Source: Isoetes taiwanensis (Eukaryota > Streptophyta > Lycopodiopsida > Isoetales > Isoetaceae). From it: a DNA stretch of 64,000 nt. Positions within the stretch are counted from its first letter, which is position 1; every line of letters starts with the position of its first letter. A model generated the notes under the pieces. That model had not been told where the DNA came from, did not search any database, and was given only the letters and a program-made list of their open reading frames with translations. Below, in pieces: positions 11,450 through 21,368 of this stretch. The DNA is taken from contig JAJEKV010000018.1 in assembly GCA_021234155.1 (NCBI GenBank), positions 14,702,925-14,766,924 on the forward strand, given 5' to 3'. A program made the translations under genes and the position numbers.

Positions 11450-12624
11450 TTAATGATGTTTTATGTAAAGTCAACAGGGATGGATTATTACTGAGGTGTG
11501 TCAATGAAGAGGAATCTGCTTTGATCATTAGAGAAATGCATGAAGGAGTATGTGGAGGCCATTTTGCTGGAGATACTACTGCCAAGAAAATTCTCAGGTC
11601 AGGTTATTATTGGCCTACAATATTTAAAGATTGTTATACTGCTATAAAATCTTGCCACAAGTGCCAAATATTTGGTAAAAGGATCCTTCTCCCAGCTGCA
11701 CTAAACCCCATCATTTCTCCAGGACCTTTCCAAATGTGGGGATTAGATTATATTGGTCCTATTAACCCCCCTTCTGCAGGACAACACCAGCATATTATTG
11801 TAGCTACAGATTATTTTACCAAGTGGGCAGAGGCAATTCCTTTAAGACAAGCTAATGCCATCACAACAACAAAGTTCTTACATGAGTATATTTGTGCACG
11901 GTTTGGTATCCCCCTACAATTACATTCTGATAGAGGTACTCCTTTTGTGAATGAAGCCATTTCTAATTTATTGACCATTCTTAAAGTCAAGCATACCAAG
12001 AGTTCCTCTTATTACCCCCAAGGTAATGGTCAAGCAGAAGCTACTAATAAAGTTTTGAAAAGCATTTTGCAGAAAACAGTGGATGATAATCAAAAGGACT
12101 GGCATGTCAAACTGGTGGATGCTCTATGGGCTTATAGAGTCACCATTAAAACAGCAACCACCCATACACCCTTTAACTTAGTATATGGCATTGAGGCTGT
12201 GCTTCCAGTAGAACTTGAGCTGCCATCTCTGAGGTTGGCCCATAAGTTGTGTTTGCCTTTTGAGTATGCTTTGCAGGAAAGATTGGATACCCTTCTGCAT
12301 TTAGAAGAATATAGAATGGAAGCTGAGAATGCTAATTCGCTAAAAAAAGCCAAGGATTTGGCTGCTTTCAAAGCTGCTCATAAAATACAAGGGACTTTCA
12401 AGACTGGAGAGTTAGTCCTAAAATGGAATAAATCAAGGGAAGACTTGGCTGGTAAGTTTGAAAACCTTTGGGAGGGCCCATGTGAGGTGTTGGAACCTGC
12501 AGGTACCAATTCCTATTGGTTAAAGGAACTAACTTCAGGGATGCCACTTCCAAATCTTATCAACACTATTCACCTGAAAAGGTACTGGGATCAGCATATA
12601 TGTTTGTCTCTTTTTATGTTCTAG
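11344..12624 (+). pseudogene. Element B integrase
   Basis: The frame overlaps the RT-RNase H frame by about 100 bases, so a frameshift near 11390-11410 joins them. The HHCC finger is MHEGVCGGHFAG with CHKCQIFGK. The core shows GLDYIGPINPP, ATDYFTKWAEAIPL, HSDRGTPFVNE and PQGNGQAEATNK; the second Asp and the Glu are 36 residues apart (D-X35-E). The C-terminal part contains DALWAYRVTIKT, LVYGIEAVLPVELELPSL and the SH3-like GELVLKWNKSRED...LWEGPCEVLEPAG. It ends in TAG at 12622-12624 after HLKRYWDQH. No chromodomain follows. The frame is intact over more than 400 codons, making it the best-preserved domain of B. Confidence 0.9.
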
Positions 12625-13508
12625 AACTTAGACAAGTTAGAATTAAAGTTAAAAATTAGAATAGGTTGGATTAGATTTCACTTTGTCTTAAATTTAGAAC
12701 TAATGTCTTCATTGAGTTTATATTTGCAGATTAGCCAGTATGAAGGATGAGCTATCAAACAGCTTCAGAACAGGGATTTTTATTAATTGCCAAGTGTCAT
12801 TTGCAGGAGCACCCTTTTTCCATCTTCATTCATCTGTCTCATTGTGGTCCTGCCCTCCATTCAGCCATGTACTCTCATTTTATCTCCCTAAATGTGCACT
12901 CTGCAAATTCAGCTTCACCATCATAGCAGAGTTGCAAGGATCAAGATTAACTTGTTTGTATGTTTCCATGACAGGTGCATCCTTTCTCCATCTTTATTCA
13001 TCTGCCATAAGTGGTCCTGCTATCCATTTAAACTCCTTATTCTTGTTCTCATTCCCAAAAGAAAGCACTCTGCAATTCAGCTTCACCATCATAGCAGAGT
13101 TGCATTTTTAAGGATCAGGGAGGCACACATTTTCTTGTTTTGGCGAGATCTCAACTTTTGCACATCCACTCCACCCTTTTACACTCTATTTCCATCACCA
13201 CCTACCCATATTCACACTCATTCTTACCTTTTTTTCACACATTTTTCTTGTTTTGGCGAAATTCCAATACTTGCACACTCATCTCATCTCATACACTACA
13301 TTTCCATCACTACCTTGTCATATTCACACTCATTCTCACCTTTTTTTTTTACTCACTTACATCCTCTTACCAATACACTCACTTTTATCCCACCAACACT
13401 TACACTTTACACCCTCTTTTTACCATAATCCTCATTCATACACTTTGGAGCAGATATGAAGACCCTTTATGGCTGAGGGGACCAGCCATTTTCTTGTTTT
13501 TTATGAGA
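12625..13508 (+). repeat. Element B 3' untranslated region with tandem repeats
   Basis: No coding sequence is evident. Two copies of a 168-bp unit occur (about 12803-12970 and 12971-13110, the second shorter), each with a CAGG(A/T)GCA...CCATCTT start and an AGCTTCACCATCATAGCAGAG end. Farther on, TTTTCTTGTTTTGGCGA occurs at about 13131 and 13243 (period about 113), and a variant directly abuts the 3' LTR. The pyrimidine-rich stretch between them (about 13150-13440) gives misleading Ser/Leu/His-rich frames. C has the same architecture. Confidence 0.75.
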
Positions 13509-15349
13509 TGTTGCCCCCAAAGGGCAACATACTAACTGTTAGCTCATGTGTTGAAGTAGGTCAAGTTATTGTGGAAGAATTAAATCAAAAGGAGCTTGGT
13601 AGTCAACATTGATATGAAGGTCAAACAATATCAATCTTCAAAGGTCAACTCCCATGGAAAATGCTCTATCAGAAGTCAAAGGTTTTCAAAAGATGCTCTA
13701 TACTATTCTGGGTTGTGAAGATTGGAAAATGCTTTTTGAAGTTTGGAAGACAAAGTTTGGAAGACCCCATGGTATTATATTCCACCCCCTAGTCATTTTT
13801 ATCCATTTTCTTACCCCCATTTTCCTAGTCATATTCCCCTTATGCTTATATTCTCCCTTGCTCACCTTTTTGCCAAATCACACCTTGTTTGCCTAATTCC
13901 TTTTCTCTAATGCCTTTTGCCTTTCCAATTCATATCCCTTTTCCCATTCTTATCACACTTTTATAAATACCCCTAGTCCATTTCTTGTTTGGAATTTTAT
14001 GATCATTTTGCTTTGCCCACCATTGTGCCTTAAATATTCATGTTACCCATGGAATATCCCAATGCATGGTATCTAGACCTAGCATATTCCCCAAAAAAAT
14101 TAGGGTTGCCATCTCCTCAAATGATCAAATTACCTAACTATTTTATAAGGCACCCTTTGAAACCATGACCTAGCTTTTCTAAATGGCTGAATACAGCATA
14201 TTCTTGGTTTATACTTCCAAAAATACGGCCACCGTATCGCGCAAACTCTGGAAAAATACAGTGAAGAACCCTAAACTTAGAAACTTGCTCGAATCACGCC
14301 GGAATTGGGATCTTAAGCTACAAAAATTACCTATTCTTGGATTCCCGCTCATCAGCATCCCATTAAGCCTATAATCAAGCCCTAAGATATCGGAATCATT
14401 AAATCTAAATCTATATACTGGGGAAAACAATGACAGAGTTTTTTGAAGGCCCAGACGCATCAAACCTTGACATTGATACATGCTGAGCATGATCTGAAGA
14501 CGTTCATGAAGTATCTGAGTGTTCCACAGTTCGATTTGAGAAAATTGGACTGCTATTTTTTATTTGATATTATTTGTTGACCTTCTAAGCCATCTTGATG
14601 ATTGATCTATGATCCTAAGACTCTTATTTACCTTGTACTACCTTCAGATCAATGGAAATTGCCTGCCAAGTATTTAAAAAGTTGACTGTCATGAGCCTTT
14701 AGTATTTTTGCATCACAAACATATTCCTTCATTTTTCCCTGCATATGACCATTTGCACTTCCTTCTCCATCATATTTGCACCTGTGTGCACAAAAATTCC
14801 GCAAAAAATCCATCCCAAACTCAAGTTACCATTTTTTGCATTATGTCTGATACAAGTTTAGACTGATATTCACAAAACAGTGCCAAAAAAAATAGTTTTA
14901 GTGATCTAAATTATGATTTGAATGCATGCCCCTCACCTTTGGGATCTACATTGCACCTCGGCTTTGGAATTTCTTCAAAATTCAACCTACAACTCAAGTT
15001 ACAAAAGTCTGAGCTCTGTTTGTAGTTTTGACTGATATTGACCAAAATTTGACCCAACTTAGAGATCGAATATCTTGCAAATTAAAACTCAGACTTGGTC
15101 AAGGTTTTCATCCTCGCTTGCCTACCACTTTTCTGAACAAGTCACAGTCATTTAACCTTGGAAATCAATCTGCCTGTGAGATCTGCATTGATTTGAGTAA
15201 GAGGTCCATATTCTAGAATTAGGAAAGGTATGAGAACTCTGTAACTGAGCTTTTTCTTTGAGAAATTCTTGTGTAGATTGATCACCTCAAGTGATCTGGA
15301 GGTTTGAACCCCAACTTGAGTTACTCTCTAGCCAGGTTGGGGGTCAACA
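13509..15349 (+). repeat. Element B 3' LTR
   Basis: The LTR is 1841 bp and runs TGTTGCCCCC to GGGTCAACA. It is longer than the 5' LTR because it retains about 350 bp (14019-14371) that the 5' copy lost. Its own small deletion near 14713 removes bases seen in the 5' copy, and the last 40 bp differ by a further short deletion. It is followed by the GTAAT target duplication. Confidence 0.93.
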
Positions 15350-15354
15350 GTAAT
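15350..15354. repeat. Target-site duplication of element B, right
   Basis: GTAAT, identical to 5738-5742. Removing B and one copy restores the integrase frame of A. Confidence 0.95.
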
Positions 15355-15912
15355 ATAATGACGAAGATTTGTAACGCTAATAGGACTGATTGGGATAAGA
15401 GATTGTTAGATGCATTATGGGCCTATAGAATAGCTTACAAAGTTGCCACAAAAACAACTATTTTTATGTTAGTGTATGGCCAAGAAGCAATTTTGCCAAT
15501 AGAATTGGAAATCCCATCTCTAAGAGTAGCCATTCAGGAGAAGCTAGATGAAGATGGTAGCCTTAAAGCACGCTTGCACGAATTGGAAAAACTTGATGAA
15601 GTTCGCCTCCATGCTTATATGGCTAGAGAAGCACTCCAAAAGCAACGAAAGAAGTGGTATGATGAGTATAATAAAAATAAGGAATTTAAAGAGAATGACT
15701 TAGTGTTACTATATGATTCAAAGCATTGGAAAAAACCAGGGAAGTTGAGAATGAGATGGACAGGACCATATGTTGTAAAAAATATTTTTTCTAATGGATC
15801 TGTGGTGTTACAGGATTTGCAAGGGAATGAACTTCCGACTAGAATTAATGGTGCACGTCTAAAAGCATATTATGCACCAAGGACTTTCAAGAAACTTCCA
15901 GATGCAATGTAA
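15350..15912 (+). pseudogene. Element A integrase C-terminal portion, continued after element B
   Basis: This is the second half of A's integrase, displaced 9.6 kb by the insertion of B. It reads DWDKRLLDALWAYRIAYK (about 15388) and LVYGQEAILPIELEIPSL (about 15470), then an SH3-like C-terminal domain with ENDLVLLYDSKHWKKPGKL and MRWTGPYVVKNIF. It ends in TAA at 15910-15912. These are standard landmarks of gypsy integrases downstream of the DDE core. The frame is open throughout. The apparent start at 15304 lies in the LTR of B and is not real. Confidence 0.88.
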
Positions 15913-15937
15913 TTCATCGAGGGCGATGAATACATTT

Positions 15938-15946
15938 AAGGGGGGA
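15938..15946 (+). other. Polypurine tract of element A
   Basis: AAGGGGGGA lies 26 bases past the integrase stop, where the plus-strand primer of an LTR element is expected just before the 3' LTR. TAATAGCATAATAAGG follows and may be the LTR start. With no 5' LTR to compare, the exact boundary is uncertain. Confidence 0.65.
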
Positions 15947-16686
15947 TAATAGCATAATAAGGGAAAATTTATAAAAAAGTGAAAAAATAAATGAAAAAAA
16001 TAAAAATAAAAATAAAAAATAAAAAGGAGAACATTACTCTAGGTAAGACCATGTGGTGTGTAACAATGCCAAAGCAAATGATTGTATTGACGAGGATAAT
16101 AAATACTATAAGTTTGCACTCACATAATAATTGATGCAAGGAGAAAACGGAAAGCGGTGCGGCTAGGCTTAAGTGGTATAACGGAAGTTATGAGCCTAGT
16201 TGTGGTGTTGTTGGAGTAATGGACCAAGATAAGCTAATAAAATCATTTAAAATGATCGATCAGGAAAAAAATAAAATTCTTATTCTCAACAATAAACGGG
16301 CACGAACCTATGCACATACGTTGTTTCCAGGGGGTATTGTGTTATGCGGGGCACCAGCGTCAGTAGTGCCTCTAACTGGAGAACGTGATTAACCATTATT
16401 GCCAAGAATATAATTTACATTTGCATGGCTAAATGGCATATTCTAAACATATTGTACCAATCTTAAATATCGAGAGAAAAAGAATACAAGCAGGGGCACG
16501 GGTGGAAAATTGTCAAGGACGTCGTGTTGCATTTCATAGTGCATTGAGTCGCCATTTTCGTGTTCAAGAGATACGTAACATTGCTTCATCGTCAGAACCT
16601 CCTCGCACTGTGTCAACCTAATTCTTCATTTCCCCTTGTGACTTATCATTTCATCAACACATCGTTCTTTGAACCTTGGGTTTCAT
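15947..16686 (+). other. Putative 3' LTR remnant of element A and flanking DNA
   Basis: The sequence downstream of the polypurine tract should begin with A's 3' LTR, but no second copy exists in the window to define it. It contains an A-rich run (about 15975-16025). The short + frame at 16433-16621 has no recognisable domain. The right limit is set by fragment D, whose RT sequence stops near 16687. Confidence 0.4.
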
Positions 16687-18612
16687 GTCTGCGCGACATC
16701 CATCTAAGAATGAGTACACCACTTTACCTGCTATAGCATATAAGATTTCTTCTAAAAAAGGCAAAGGGTAACAGTCCTTGATGGTGGCTTTGTTGAGATC
16801 TCGATAATCAATGCAAATTTTCTCTACAGGCACAATGCAAGATACCCATTCTGGATTAATGATTTCAATGATAACACCTGCATCTAGCATTTTATCCAAC
16901 TCATCTTTGATTAGTCCCATCAATGAAGCATTAATTCTTCTCAGTTTTTGAAAAACAGGTTTACAACCTTCTTTGATCTTAATTTCAAGTTGGCATACCT
17001 CAGTTTTAATATCAGTGAGCTCAGAATAATCCCAGGCAAATACATCCTTCTTTCCTTCAAAAAACATTTGTATGTTCTCCCTATTTTGATATTCAATCAA
17101 ATCTCCAACAAACAGAGTTCTAGTCTTACCATTTTTTGTGATTGCAATCTCTTCAGTGTCCCTTTCCTCTGATGCATTAATGGTTAAATTAGGGCAGAGT
17201 GCTTTTACCTCACTAGCATCAAGATCATCTTCTGAAATAGCTCCCTCAGTTAAATGTGACATGAGAGTCTCTCTACATAAGGCATCAGCTTCCAAATTTT
17301 TCTCTCTTGGGATATGGAGTGATCTCCCATGAAGCAAAACTCGAGAGTACTCCCATTGCTTGATTCCTTAAGAGCTCCATATCTGCATTCTTTGTTTGGT
17401 AATCTCCTGAAACTTGTCTACAAATTAGTTGTGAGTCACCATAGATGTGGATGTTAGCAATATCCATAGCTTTGGCCTCCTGAAGACCTGCAATCAAAGC
17501 CTTATATTCTGCTACATTAGAAGTGATTTGGGGAAAGATTCTTCCTACCTTAGCTAAGAGTCTGTGAGAAGAATCTTTCAAGATAGCAGCAGATGATGCA
17601 ACATTTAATTTTTTTGAGATACCTCCATCAAACCATAAGGATCCTGATGGTCCTTGTTTGCTGGGGGGTGCACATTCCATAATAAGAGGAACTATTTCAT
17701 AATTCTTTGATCTTGTGTTTTTTATTATGTAAGATCCCAAGGGTTCTTCAATTAACATTTCCTTAACAAAGTTTACCTCCTCTTTGGAGCCATATGAGCC
17801 ATCTTGGTTGTAGATTGTAGCAGTTTGAGAGCCATTGGAGATGGTGCATCTCCCTTGAGACCAGACTGGTCTAGCATCTACAGTGGCCAGCCATCTCCTC
17901 CCTAAAAGTAAATCATAGATGTCAGATTCACCCCCTATATCTTCAAAAGCCACTACAATAAAGTTAGCAGCTACAGTTACACTTTAGTCACTACACCAAC
18001 AGGAGTAATCTTGGCATTATAAAAGGATCTTAGTAATATAGAAGCTTTCTTGTCCACCTCAAAACCACACTTCTTCATAATATGATATGGCATGATGTTT
18101 AGGGGGGATCCCCCATCAAGTAATACATTTGAGAAGGTATATCCTCCTAAAGTAGCTGAACACGTGAATGCCCCAGGATCTTCTTCATTCTGTGCTAAAA
18201 CAAGGTTAGTGGCATCAGCAAAACTTACACAAGCATTTAATTTCTCACCACCAGTTTGCCGGAGTACTCTTTTTCTATAGCTAGGCGCAATCTTTAGCAA
18301 GGTGAAGAGGTCTACACTTACCTTGGAGTTTTTGAGCAAAACATCAACTTACTTATAGAAGTACTTGGTTCAGTAAATCTCACAGAAGGTTTGGGTTCTG
18401 GTCTCTTTTCCTTTTCCTGCTTAGCAAATATTCTTAACAGCACATTTGATATCAGTATGGCCAATTTCTTTACAAAAAGAACAAATAGGGCATTCCTTTC
18501 CAAAGTGATATTTTCTATTGCATTTGGGACACACTTGCCAATAGCAAATTTCTGCTGGATGTGTGTTCCTATTGCAATGAATACATTCAGGATAAGTTTT
18601 ACCTGTTCTTGT
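16687..18612 (-). mobile_element. Fragment D: Tat-like gypsy fragment (gag knuckles to RT), family of B/C
   Basis: Read on the minus strand from 18612, the fragment gives the three zinc knuckles (CIHCNRNTHPAEIC, CPKCNRKYHFGKEC, CSFCKEIGHTDIKC), protease (LLDGGSPLNIMP near 18100; LLLGRRWL near 17905), archaeal-type RNase H (WFDGGISKK, AEYKALIAGL, GDSQLICRQ) and the first half of RT (ICIDYRDLNKATIKD, near 16800). It stops at SFLDG near 16687. There are no LTRs, and no target duplication is visible. Internal deletions remove about 200 bp between the knuckles and the protease and a few codons before the RT YRDL box. It could be a truncated insertion or a recombination remnant. Confidence 0.88.
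17285..18339 (-). pseudogene. Fragment D protease and archaeal-type RNase H
   Basis: Two frames (18339-17977 and 17953-17285) are separated by a short deletion after GVVTKV. The protease reads LLDGGSPLNIMPYHIMKKCGF and DLLLGRRWLATVDARPVW. The RNase H that follows keeps Asp (WFDGG), Glu (AEYKA), Asp (GDSQL) and, in the next frame (17337-16654), the fourth acid in EADALCRE. Unlike B, the stretch between GDSQL and EADAL (VSGDYQTKNADMELLRNQ) is present. The RNase H therefore precedes RT in this independent copy too. Confidence 0.82.
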
Positions 18613-19335
18613 GAGCCATGCATCTTCACTGATCGGTGCTAAGGCCCCAAAATTTTTTGTTCTCCAAATGGCTTGGTTACAAAGTAAACCGTGATTCTCA
18701 ACCAACCTGTCGGGAATAATGGGAAATTTCAGGCAGTTTCTTAAGTTGAATTTAAACTCTACCTGACCATCTAGATTACCCGGACTATCTTTGTGTTTTA
18801 GCATAGCTTTATCTTCTTTTGTAAGAAGGTCATACCCAAATACATCATCTGTTAAGGTCGACTCGTTGGCAGCAACTTCAGCATTCTGTATACGGATCTG
18901 TTCCTCTTCCTTTACATGTGTATTTTTTATATCATTTGCATCTTCCAATGCTCTAACACCAATGATGAAATCCCTGCTACATTCATCTTCTATTTTAGTC
19001 CAATTGTATACCTTATGTGGCAGGTTATGATACAGATCTGCAATAAATGGATACATCTCCTCTTCCTTATCGGGAAGCTTATTAATTTGTGGTAGCAGCA
19101 TAAGCCACTCACTAAAACCAAGGTGTATGACTGCTGAAATCTGTTCTTTTTTCTAGATAGCCTCTTTCTCTAGAATCAGCTCATGTACCTTCATATTTTT
19201 AATGCAACATAATATAGTTTGTACTGCTGCATTTGGGCACTCTATCCTGTTCTTATCATATCCAATAGCCTTTAGCTGTTCATTCCAGGTAGGAGGTGTA
19301 ATCTTGTACTCCTCCTCATCATAAGCTTCCTGCAT
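18613..19335 (-). pseudogene. Unrecognised ORF fused to fragment D, one internal stop
   Basis: On the minus strand a frame runs from 19335 (MQEAYDEEEYKITPP) to the edge of fragment D at about 18613, broken only by a TAG at 19153-19155. It continues in frame as KKEQISAVIHLGFSEWL. It is rich in acidic residues and reads like real protein (DLYHNLPHKVYNWTKIEDE; NLRNCLKFPIIPDRLVENHG). A TAA lies two codons upstream of the first Met; alternatively the CAG right after that ATG could be a splice acceptor. I do not recognise the family. It could be a host exon remnant or the ORF of another mobile element. The join to D at about 18613 is seamless in frame, giving a chimeric frame into the zinc knuckles. 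Confidence 0.45.
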
Positions 19336-20973
19336 TATTTAACATACATGTTCATCAGTAGATATTTGGCCAATCTTCATGTTTCTTTTCCTTTAAGTCT
19401 GTAATACTTTATAATTTCAACACTCCTAAGCATAAACTTAGGCTTAACTAAACACTTATGCAACTGCAAACAGGTAAAGGATAACATTGGATGTACCAAT
19501 GTGATGATGTGTCTAAAAAAAACCCGGTCAGAACTAGATATCCTAGACCTGACATCCATCGCAGTCAATCCCTAGATGGTATTATCATCCCTTCACTGGA
19601 TCAAGCTCATCCAGCTTAGTACCCTGAATACCTATTTTACTCTTCTATTCCTTCTTTCTTTTTGTCTCATTTTTACACAAAAGGAAAAATACCCACCAAC
19701 ATTCTTTATATGCTGTTTTAATCCTTAGATTATTACATTCCTTTTTTAATCTTTTCAACCCCTAAGGGTCCTTCTGCCATTCTTACAAATTCTTACATTT
19801 AATGGTCTCCCCAAAGTCTATGTTGGTAACATTTTCATAAATATAACAAGGTATATGTCATCTTAATTTTAGTTAGACCAGCTTTAGTTTTGTCTGAATC
19901 TGTCATTTATCCTCCTCTATTTATGTATATGTGTTTTATCAGAAATCCTTTCAGCATGTTAATGCCTTATCCCGATATGTATCCAACCAGCCATTTATAA
20001 TATGTTTTTTGTCTTTACATTAGTACAACCAACCTTTTCTTTCTTGTTTTAACTTAAGTTTTCAAACAATCCTATCATACACTTATTATAGATCAGTCAA
20101 CTTTCCATATAAAAGCCACAACTTTATATTCCAGTATTTAAAGTTAAGTAAACCTTACTGGTCTTGATACATAACATATGCATATATTCAAATATTTGAG
20201 ATAGATAGATAAGACTATGATAATCTCACTCACCTTATGTGTTCAGATATATCTATACTGCCAATTTTTTCTGAACGAAAATTTAAATCTGAAAAACCTG
20301 AGTTTCAACAAAACTGATATTGCCACAACTTTTTCCTTGTCTTCAACAAGCCTTATGCATTCATATTTCTTGTAAACAATAGCAACTGGATCTTCTTTAA
20401 CACCATCATCCTTCGTACTAAAGAAACCTTAAAAAGCAAATGGGACAATAGGAAGAAAATCCCATACCTGCAGCCAAACAATACCTCATTAGCATGTTAT
20501 TGGTAATAAGGCAAGGGCCAAAATGTACTTTGGGATTTTCAGCTCTTCGCTGGTAACCCATTGTACCTTTTGCCCTTTAAAAATTCTTAGCAAAAATAGA
20601 TAAGGTATTCAATATAGTAATCTGCCAAATGGTTTTCATGTAGTATATGTTCTTTATTCTGTTTATTACTATCAATACTCTGATCTTACATTGTTCTACC
20701 ATTATGTGTCTCGACCTTTCAAGACCTAGTTATGTCATTCTGTCTACATGGCTGCACATCAGGCCCATGTCTGCTGTTATATCCCCTATCTATGATTACA
20801 TGGTTAGCCATTACTTATGCTATACCTGCATCCTGAATATACTTGTGTATTATATTTTATTAATCAGTAACATATGGTTGAACTTAACCTAGCCCAGAAA
20901 CACTGATCTAAACCTGTTATAAACCTACATATATAATCTGATCAAAGCCGCCTGAATATAGAGAGGATACGAC
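19336..20973. other. AT-rich stretch, no gene recognised
   Basis: Only short frames with unconvincing composition are present and no repeat family could be assigned. It borders the left target duplication of LINE I. Before that insertion it was continuous with 26948-27261. Confidence 0.5.
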
Positions 20974-20988
20974 TTCCCATTTATGATT
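20974..20988. repeat. 15-bp target-site duplication of LINE I, left
   Basis: TTCCCATTTATGATT here is identical to 26933-26947. On the minus strand it directly follows the poly(A) tail of the LINE. Variable-length duplications of this size are typical of L1-type target-primed insertion. Confidence 0.9.
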
Positions 20989-21368
20989 TTTTTTTTTTTT
21001 TGAAGGACGATAAACTTTATTGAAACTCCAAGCCAAAGGCAAAATACAAATACAGAGGCAGGAATAAAGTCTCAGAGGATAATCATGATCCACTAAGTAG
21101 AACCATCAGCCTATGCATAAGACAACACACTCAAATAGGGCTCAAATATCAATTGTCGCTTGGCAGGAGCAAGCGAAGAGCAATGGTAAGCCTTAACAAT
21201 TCTAGCTTGTGCGTCTTGGAGGACAACTGCAGGAGGAATATCCAAATCCTGAAAGATAGACAGTCATCTGCGCTTCCAGATGGACCACAACAACCATCCT
21301 GATGCTAAATGAAATGCTTGGCTCCGCAACTTATTCCAAGTATCCGGATAGACAGCCAGAAGCACTTG

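Larger units (their letters stand above)
5743..15349 (+). mobile_element. Element B: Tat-like Ty3/gypsy retrotransposon with displaced RNase H
   Basis: This 9607-bp insertion has two LTRs starting TGTTGCCCCC and ending GGGTCAACA, each adjoining the pentamer GTAAT (5738-5742 and 15350-15354). A tRNA-like primer site follows the 5' LTR. The order inside is gag, protease, archaeal-type RNase H, RT, retroviral-type RNase H, integrase, long 3' untranslated region. It is inserted in the integrase gene of A, same strand. Element C, fragments D and E and solo LTR G belong to the same family. The LTRs look closely similar apart from indels, so B is much younger than A. Frameshifts and a deletion disable it. 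Confidence 0.93.
1506..15946 (+). mobile_element. Element A: 5'-truncated Ty3/gypsy retrotransposon (Athila/Tat-type clade), split by element B
   Basis: Read in order, the segment holds gag zinc knuckles, a protease region, reverse transcriptase, RNase H, an integrase zinc finger and most of the integrase core. The integrase tail and polypurine tract follow after an interruption by element B (5743-15349). The RT motifs (SFLDGFSGYNQ, MPFGLCNAPATFQR) and the gag-PR-RT-RH-IN order are those of Ty3/gypsy, and the RT text is closest to non-chromoviral plant elements. No 5' LTR is present: the left end is cut at the 169-bp repeat. Several stops and frameshifts show an old, inactive copy, older than B, which sits inside it. 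Confidence 0.88.

Noticed and set aside
13140-13535. Ser/His/Leu-rich + strand frames in the 3' region of B (and 35115-35484 in C)
   Set aside because: They arise from a pyrimidine-rich untranslated stretch, overlap in several frames and are not conserved in frame between B and C.
16433-16621. 62-aa + frame next to element A
   Set aside because: No domain, no start context, and it lies where the 3' LTR remnant of A is expected.
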